Below are positions 54,845-62,000 of a stretch of 64,000 nucleotides of DNA, piece by piece. The stretch comes from Closterium sp. Naga37s-1 (Eukaryota; Streptophyta; Zygnematophyceae; Desmidiales; Closteriaceae). Under the pieces are notes generated by a model, which saw only the letters and a program-made list of their open reading frames with translations, was not told the DNA's origin and did no database searches. Within the stretch, counting starts at the first letter, position 1. Each line of letters opens with the position of its first letter. A program made the position numbers and the translations under genes. The stretch is from contig CANJKZ010000068.1 in NCBI GenBank assembly GCA_947471745.1, forward strand, positions 1,283,001-1,347,000. The letters are read 5' to 3'.

Positions 54845-56242
54845 CTGGCCACGCCAGGAGCAGCAGTAGCAGTAGAAAGAGCAGCAGCAGTAAGAGCAGC
54901 AGTAACAGCAGTACGGGCAGGGCAGTGCTCACCAGTGGCGAGAAGGGCAGGCGTACGACGGCGGCAACGGCGAGGCCGCTACCACTGTAGAGCGAGAGCT
55001 CCGCGGCAGCTGCAGGGGTGGCTGCTCCAGGGGCGGCAGTTGTAGGGGCGACTGCTCCAGAGGCGGCTGCTCCAGGGGCGGCTGCTGCAGTGGCGGCTGC
55101 TCCGGGGGCGGCTGCTGCAGTGGCGGCTGCTCCAGGGGCGGCTGCTGCAGTGGCGGCTGCTCCAGGGGCGGCTGCTGCAGTGGCGGCTGCTCCAGGGGCG
55201 GCTGCTGCAGTGGCGGCTGCTCCAGGGGCGGCTCGGCTGCTGGGCGACTCGGCGGCTCAGCTGCTGGGCGGCTCGGCTGCTCGCTAGGGGCGGCGACGGG
55301 GCCGGGTAGGGGCAGCGACGGGGCCGCTAGGGGCGGGGAGCGGCGACGGGGCCGCTAGGGGCGGCGACGGGGCCGCGTAGGGGCGGCTACGAGGCCGCGT
55401 AGGGGCGGCGACGGGGCCGCGTAGGGAGGGAGGCGGCGACGGGGCCGTTAGGGGCGGCGACGGGGCCGCGTAGGGGCGGCGACGGGGCCGCGTAGGGAGG
55501 GAGGAGGCGACGGGGCCGTTAGGGGCGGCGACGGGGCCGCGTAGGGGCGGCGACGGGGCCGCTAGGGGCGGCGACGGGGCCGCGTAGGGGCGGCGACGGG
55601 GCCGCGTAGGGAGGGGAGCGGCGACGGGGCCGCTAGGGGCGGCGACGGGGCCACGTAAGGGCGGCGACGGGGCCGCGTAGGGGCGGCTACGGAGCCACGT
55701 AGGGAGGGGAGCGGCGACGGGGCCGCTAGGGGCGGCGACGGGGCCGCTAGGGGCGGCAACGGGGCCGCGTAGGGGCGGCGACGGGGCCGCGTAGGGAGGG
55801 GAGCGGCTACGGGGCCGCTAGGGGCGGCGACGGGGCCGCGTAGGGGCGGCGACGGGGCCGCTAGGGGCGGCGACGGGGCCGCGTAGGGGCGGCAACGGGG
55901 CCGCGTAGGGAGGGAGGCGGCAACGGGGCCGCTAAGGGCCAGGGCCGCTAGGGGCGGCTACGGGGCCGCGTAGGGGCGGCAATGGGGCCGCTAGGGGCCG
56001 CAAGGGGCCTGGAAGGGCGGCAACGGGGCCGCTAGGGGCGGCGACGGGGCCGCTAGGGGCGGCGACGGGGCCGCTAAGGGTGGCGCGAGGGGCCGTGAGA
56101 GGGGCCTCTAAGAGAGCTCGACAGAAGGGCGGCCCACAAGGCGCGCCTCGGGCAGGAGCGACTGTCGCTCCGGTCAGAAAAAAAAAAGGTTTCAGTAGTG
56201 GGCCCAAGGAAGCGTTCCCACTAGGGAACCTGCTCTATACCA
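54845..56242 (-). repeat. Copia D leader and minisatellites in place of gag
   Basis: From the gene side: CAG/GCAGTAGCAG trinucleotide-like sequence (54850-54930), a 30-bp unit array GGCGGCTGCTGCAGTGGCGG (about 55060-55230), then a long array of ~21-bp units, GGGGCGGCGACGGGGCCGC with TAG joints (55290-56090), and a unique stretch to the primer binding site (56229-56242). The gag core is absent. Frames reading AAPGAAAAVA or RPLAAPLPPLRG are repeat products. Confidence 0.85.
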
Positions 56243-56366
56243 TGTGAAGAAATGAGGAATGAATTGACTAAGGGAAAGTTGGGTACAAAAGTTAACCCTA
56301 GACAACTGTACCCCATATGTGCTACCCCACTATAGCCTACAGTAGCTATGTCATATAAATCTGACA
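56243..56366 (-). repeat. 5' LTR of copia D
   Basis: 124 bp, TGTGAAGAAATG to ATCTGACA on the plus strand; primer binding site adjoins at 56242; CGCGG follows at 56367. Confidence 0.92.
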
Positions 56367-56616
56367 CGCGGCGCGACGCGCGGGCAGGGCGACGCGGCGA
56401 CGCGACGCGCGGGCAGGGCGACGCGGCGACGCGACGCGCGGGCAGGGCAGGGCGCGCTGCAGCAGGCGGCGCGCAGGCAACGCAGTGTGCGCTGCAGCGG
56501 GCGGCGCAGGGCAGGGCAGGGCAGGGCGACGCGATCACATTGGCGCGACGGGTGGGGTAGCGCTACTCGGTGGGCCCTAAGAAATTGGTCCTAGGCTAGG
56601 ACCTGCTCTGAAACCA
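56367..56616 (-). repeat. Copia C leader, LTR side
   Basis: The rest of the C leader, with units GCGACGCGCGGGCAGGGCGACGC-like (56367-56450), related to the array at 49020-49314. It ends in the primer binding site complement CCTGCTCTGAAACCA (56602-56616). Confidence 0.8.
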
Positions 56617-56747
56617 TGTCAGAATAACGAACAGGAATGGATGAACTAGCAGCAGGATGGGTACAAGTAGGAAACCCTAATTTGGGTTGTACCCCATATG
56701 GGCTACCCCACTACAGCCTACACAATAAGCAGCATATATGTTTGACA
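56617..56747 (-). repeat. 5' LTR of copia C
   Basis: 131 bp, TGTCAGAATAACG to GTTTGACA; right target duplication CTTAC at 56748-56752. Confidence 0.92.
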
Positions 56748-56752
56748 CTTAC

Positions 56753-57170
56753 ATAAGGCGAATACTAAAAGGTCCGCTAGGGCGAGCAAGCTTGCGTTGC
56801 CTGCCGTTGCATGACGGTAACAGGCTCTGTACTAGATCGGTGCCGATCGTTATAAACCTTTCTCCTAACTGATGTTAGACGAAAAAAAATGATTATTAAA
56901 TATCGCCTCGTGAAGGTTGCAAGGACTGTTGGATAAGAGATTGAATCTGGTGTCACTTTTGTGTAGAAAAAAAATATGCGTATATATTGTTTTTAATACG
57001 GAACAGTTACACATTTCTGACGGCCCTGAGGCACGTCTCGACACATCTACACCGTTGATTGTGGGCGGTTGAGGCGACCCACGAAAAAGATTGCCCTCCC
57101 AGGAACTCGTTCTCGCCCACTGCATCAACGCATCCGTTGATTCAGCTAGCTGGACAACATCGTTGAAGTC
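56753..57170. other. AT-rich flank of the copia nest
   Basis: No gene is seen. It has A-runs (56881-56888, 56968-56975) and TATATAT. Before the C insertion it adjoined 36159. It may be decayed gypsy sequence downstream of the gag fragment, but I see no supporting motif. Confidence 0.35.
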
Positions 57171-58095
57171 GCGCGGCCTCGTACGTCACACCTCCAACTG
57201 TAATTCATATTTGAGGCCCGCGGCGTATTTATTGAGTCGCTCCACGTCGCCCATGTCGTCCATTTGGTCGGCCAAAGCGCAAATTGTCGCTGTGTAGTCT
57301 TGGACCGATGTCAACTGCTTCCAGGCACGCAGCTTCATGCGAGCAGAATCCGAGGCGGATACGTGCTTGAATCTTGTCCGCAAGGCGGCGCCCCACTCCT
57401 TCCATGTGCGTGACGTAGCCACTCCAAAGATTGATGTTGCTTGTTGCATGACAGGTGTCGAGGTCCTGTCGTTCACACGTGACATCCCTGGCGAAGTCCC
57501 CTCTGACTGCAGCATGCGTCGTCACCACTCCAACGCAGTCCCCGTAACATTGATACTGCAAAAGTAATGCAAGTGGCATCATCTACAATTTGTGCAGCAT
57601 TTAAGAAAACTTCTACTCCATAATGCGGGTCGCATCATCAGCAATTTGTGCAGCATTTAAGAAAACCTCCACTTCAAACAACCACGCGGAAAAAGTGGTG
57701 TTCTTGTCGCTGGGGTTGAACAGGGGCGGGTTCGTTGGTGTATTCTTGGCAGTTGTAGAAACTGCTGCTGCCGCTGGTACTGTTGCCGCTGTTGAAGCCA
57801 TCGATGGCGTTATCGCTGGTTCCTGTCTCGGCGCTATTTGCGACTGTTGCCGTCGTGCCTGCCATTTCTCTGCAGCGTCCAAGAAGCCTTCCAGCTGATT
57901 GAAGACGGCCTCGTTCGGCGTGGAGCTACTACTCTCTTCGTCCACGACGGGCGACTCCTGGCGCGCTTCACTTTGCGCCTGGCGTAGTTTGGCGTTTTCC
58001 TCCCTTAAGCGTTCAACCTCTGTGAACATCGTTTGCATGATGGCCTGCATCGCCCAGAACTGTTGTAGAAACTTGTTAAACTCGGGCTGATCCAT
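57171..58095 (-). pseudogene. Ty3/gypsy gag fragment
   Basis: Minus strand from ATG 58095: MDQPEFNKFLQQFWAMQAIM, a leucine/glutamate-rich coiled-coil start (EVERLREENAKLRQAQSEAR), a Ser/Thr/Pro linker, then PPLFNPSDKNTTFSAWLFEV and EVFLNAAQIADDATRIM. A ~52-bp tandem duplication (about 57562-57664) brings in a stop. The frame resumes as GTALEWWRRMLQ-like sequence and TWKEWGAALRTRFKHVSASD, ALADQMDDMGDVERLNKY, AAGLKYELQLEV. This is the retrotransposon gag fold used by plant gypsy elements. No zinc knuckle or pol follows. It may be the missing gag of the family of the remnant at 23086-25981, but this cannot be shown from the sequence alone. Confidence 0.8.
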
Positions 58096-58566
58096 AATTC
58101 CCAGGCTTCGCCTAACGGGCAGGGGGTTAACGACGATTTTTACGACTTTGATGAAGTCGTGAACGCTAACGTAGTCGGAGTGGAATAATCGTAGCTATTT
58201 CACAGCCGACCGCTTCGTAGCCCTATCAAGTCTATCGCACCCCGTCACTAAACTACCCCGAAAACGAGAGGGCAACCTAGGAAAGTAGCTCTAATACCAA
58301 GTGTTATGAGTTGTAATGAGAAGAGTGCGCAATATTCAATGAAGCGAAAGTGAATACAACAATCAGCAGATAGTGATGCCTAGCATTGATATAGCGAAGG
58401 CTAGCTAGGTCGAGGTCGCGGGACCGCGCATGGTTGGGTGCAGGCTCGGGGTTGGGAAACCCTAAGGCGACGAGAGGGTGCTTCGAAGGGTGAGGTCGTC
58501 GGACCGAGTCTGGAATCCCGAAAGTTGGGGTTGTACGCGTATAGAGTGCCTCACTAAAAAGGAATC
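58096..58566 (-). repeat. Gypsy leader, primer binding site and 5' LTR
   Basis: Upstream of the gag start the complement of a methionine-tRNA primer site, GCTCTAATACCAA, lies at 58288-58300; it is followed by TGTTATGAG, i.e. an LTR ending CATAACA on the coding strand at 58302. The LTR runs to the right for about 265 bases; its outer end is uncertain (a TGATTCC start near 58566 is possible). 58096-58287 is the leader. Confidence 0.6.
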
Positions 58567-59014
58567 AGGGAAAATACCTAGAGCGTGATCTCCACCTGCC
58601 AAACTTCCGAGCCGAGTCTCCGCCATGTGGTTGGGGCCACCCTCGACTGCTCGCGTCCTGCGAAAGAATAGAACACGCCCTTACAATTCTCTCCATGCCC
58701 CCACTCTCCTCACCGCTACCTATTCCGCATCGCCCATTTCTGTCGATAGTATTCGCCGTGCCAGGCGTGACGCACAACGATTGTGTTTTCTTCACCACCT
58801 CTTTTCTACCATTAGCACTTAGCCTCTTCAAGCCGAGTGAAGTTTTTCCTGCTAGCACATCCCCCCTGCACTGCCTCTCTGGCGTAGGGTGTGTAGATCC
58901 GCGTTTTGAGTCGACTCAAACCTCGTTCCGCTAGCACCCCCCTCCCGCATTGCCTCTCTGGCGTAGCGTGTGCGGCGCGATCTTCCTTCTTCGCTGTTAG
59001 TGTGTAGATCCGCG
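58567..59014 (+). promoter_or_regulatory. Promoter and 5' UTR region of PPAN with local duplication
   Basis: This stretch, next to the gypsy LTR, ends at the PPAN start codon. A block including GCTAGCAC-CCCCTCC/TGC-CATTGCCTCTCTGGCGTAG and TGTGTAGATCCGCG occurs twice (about 58852-58904 and 58930-59013), the second copy directly before ATG. No TATA box is obvious. The duplicated block may hold the transcription start. Confidence 0.5.
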
Positions 59015-62000
59015 ATGGCGCGGCGCAAGACGAAGGAGAGCAAGCGCAGGGCGGCGCAGGCGGGGAAGGAGGAGGAGGCGGCGGCGCAGATGGCCCCGGA
59101 CGAGAAGGTTCCGCGGACCATGATGTTCGCGCGCGGGAAGGTCAACATTCTCCTCAAGCGCCTCGTGCAGGACATGCGCAAAATGCTGCTGCCTTTCACC
59201 GCGCTCAAGCTCAAGGTCCGCTCTCGCGGGAACGCGCGCTCTTCCCGCTTCTCCCCCGCTCCCCCTCTCCCCCGTCTCCCCCCTCTCCTTCCCCCCCAAT
59301 CCCCCGGCGCGACCATCTCCGCACCTCTCTTCCTCGTCAACCAACAGCGCCCAATGTTTCGGGCCGTTTCCTCCCCGTTCCCTCGCGCCCTTACTGTCTC
59401 GACTTCCCATTTCCTTCCGCGGAAACCTGAAACCCTGACGAATCACGGCGCATTCTCCTTCCAGACGTTTTGCGCGCTGTTCCTAAGGCGTCTCAAAGCG
59501 CTTCCCATTGTTTCTTGAGGCGCCTCAAAACCTTTTTTTGAGGCACCTCAAACTTGAAACCCTCAAGAATCACGGCGCAGTCTCCTTCCAGTCCAGACGT
59601 TGTGTGCGCTGCTTGTAAGGCGTCTCAAAGCCCTTCCCGTTCCTTTTATATTGAGGCGCCTGAAAGCCTGAAACCCTGAACCCCTGAAGAATCACGGCGC
59701 ATTCTTCTTCCAGACGTTGTGTGCGCTGCTTGTAAGGCGTCTCAAAGCCCTTCCCGCCCCTCCCGTCCCGTCTCCTCACCTCTGCTGGTCGCACTACACC
59801 CAAACCCTGAACCCCTCGCAGAAATCAAGGCACGCTTTCGCTGAAAGAAATCGTGCTGCGCCGGCTATAAGACGCCTCAAAGCCCTTCCCCCTTCCCCCC
59901 CTCCAGTGCCCTCGTCGCATTGTGCTAATAATCGCGAACCACTGAACCCCACTCAGGAATCTAGGCGCGAACATATCTGGTTCTCAAAAGTAAGGAATTG
60001 CCCCAGGTTCCCTTGCCGCCATGCATTTCCAGATGTTTTCCAACTCCACCTCATTCCAAAACCTTTCATCCTTTTTCTTATATCGACCAAAACCCGCGTG
60101 TTGAAACCCACACTTTCTTTCTCGCAAAGTTAGGCCCGCGCGGTGGACTGGGTAATTGCAACGCACTTCCCCATGCTCGCTGGGTCTACCTTAATCCAGA
60201 GTCCTGAACCAGGACCTTAAACCCCAAACCCCTTCAGGAATCTCATCACAACAATCTAAAGCATCTTCTCCACGTGGCTCATGCTCTTCAAACCAACCCC
60301 TTTTAACCAAAACCCCTAAACAAGGTCCTGAAATTTGAACCCGAACCCCCAAAAACCCCTCTCCAGGAATACAGGCGCATCACCCTCAAGAAATCCCTCC
60401 ACGTGGCAGGCCCGCTGGGCGTCAATCACCTCCTCAGTCTACCTTAATCTAAACCCTGAACAGGAACCCCAAACTCCAAGTGTTTTACCTTAAACCCCAA
60501 ACCCATGTACCTTAAACCTCCAGGAATCCAGGAAAAACAACCTCAAGGACTTCCTCCACGTGGCAGGCCCTCTGGGTGTGACGCACTTCCTGATGCTCTC
60601 CAAGTCTGACGTGTCTCCTTACCTGCGCGTCGCACGCACGCCACGTGGTCCCACCCTCACCTTCCGCGTCCTCGACTACTCCCTCGCTGCTGACGTGGCG
60701 AAATCCCAGAGGCGCCCGTACGTGCCAGCTGGCGTGTTCGAGGCGCCGCCACTGGTGAGATGAGAGGGAGTGGGGGGGATGGGAAGAGAGAGAGATGCCT
60801 TGATGTTTGGGGTTCAGGATTTGAGGTTTGATGAGGGCGAGGAGACGGATTAGTCTAGCTAGCGTCTTTGAGGTTGTTTGGGGATTATCAAAGGTGCCCC
60901 CAAACGTGCCAGCTGGCTTGTTTGGGGCTCGTCTGTTAGTGAGAGTGGGGGATGGGAAAGGGAAGGTGTTTACAGTTGGGTTCAGGGTTTGGGGTTTGCT
61001 GAAGGCGGGGAGACAGATTAATCTAGCTGGTGTGTTTGGAGTGTGTTTTTTGGTGGGAAAGAATGGTAGTCGATTGGTTTGGCTTGCTTGAGAAGTTGGT
61101 AGTAGGCTCCGATGTGGTTGGCGTAGTAGCTTTGCTGTGTGTGTTTGTGGGGAGGAAGGGATGGGAGGTGTGTGCGCACGTGTGTGCATGTTTGTGTGTA
61201 TGATTGTGCATGTGTGTGTATGTGCATGTACATGCATGCATGCGTGCGCATGTGTGTGCGTGTGTGCGTGTGTGCGTGCGCGTGTGCGCGTGTGTGTGGA
61301 TGCATACGTCTGCGCGTTCTGGGCATGCGTGCAATGCAAACGGGTTGTGATGAATGGCTTGGGAGCAAGCGGCAAGGGCAGGGCGCATCTGAAGCTTCTG
61401 AGGAGCCTAAAGAATGCTTGTGTGCGCATGTGCCCCCTGTTTCCTCTCCCCCTCACCCACCCATCACAACCAGGTGGTGATGAACGACATGGGAGCAATC
61501 GGCAAGGGAACGGAGCCTCTGAAGCTTTGAGGAGCCTAAGAAATGCATGTGTGCACGTCCCCCCCTTTCTTCCGTTCCCTCCCTATCCCCACCCGTCACA
61601 ACCAGGTGGTGATGAACGGCATGGGAGCGAGAGGCAAGGGCACGGAGCGTCTCCAATTTACAAAAAGCCTAAAAAATGCATGTGTGCATGCGGCCCCCCT
61701 TTCAATAACCCCCCCGCGACCAGGTGGTGATGAACGGCATGGGTGCGAGTGGCAAGAGCACGGAGCATCTAAACCTCCTGACCATCATGTCCCCCCAACC
61801 CCTCCCTCCCCCTCGCCACACGCACGGAGCATCCAAACCTCATGACCATCATGTTCCCACCCATCAACATGAGCTTTTATGAGCTCTAATATGTGTGGTA
61901 TGTGTGCATGCGCTCCCACCTCCTCCGTCCCTGCTGCCCTATCCACACTTATCACAACCAGGTGGTGATGAACGGCATGGGAGCAAGTGGCAAGGGCACA

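Larger units (their letters stand above)
49315..56366 (-). mobile_element. Copia element D nested in the leader of C
   Basis: LTRs at 49315-49438 and 56243-56366 (124 bp, three visible differences) are flanked by CGCGG at 49310-49314 and 56367-56371. Minus orientation: primer site complement CCTGCTCTATACCA ends at 56242, and the polypurine tract complement CACCCCCATAGGCAAAGTGG starts at 49439. Pol is intact in one frame, but the gag N-terminal domain is missing. Confidence 0.93.
36160..56747 (-). mobile_element. Outer copia element C with two nested insertions
   Basis: LTRs at 36160-36290 and 56617-56747 (131 bp each, three visible differences) are flanked by the 5-bp duplication CTTAC at 36155-36159 and 56748-56752. 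Orientation is minus: the primer binding site (CCTGCTCTGAAACCA, 56602-56616) is next to the right LTR and the polypurine tract (36291-36314) next to the left. Removing the gypsy-type insertion (37159-43916, keeping one AAGG) and copia D (49315-56366, keeping one CGCGG) leaves a copia element of about 6.8 kb. Its coding region has frameshifts and a deletion of the RT catalytic core, so it is dead. Confidence 0.93.

Noticed and set aside
55018..56207. Alanine-rich APGAAAAVA and proline-rich PLAAPLPPLRG frames
   Set aside because: They are translations of 30-bp and 21-bp leader repeats of copia D.
61137..61500. Cysteine/valine-rich frames in the PPAN intron
   Set aside because: They translate TG-rich low-complexity sequence and exon 3 echoes.
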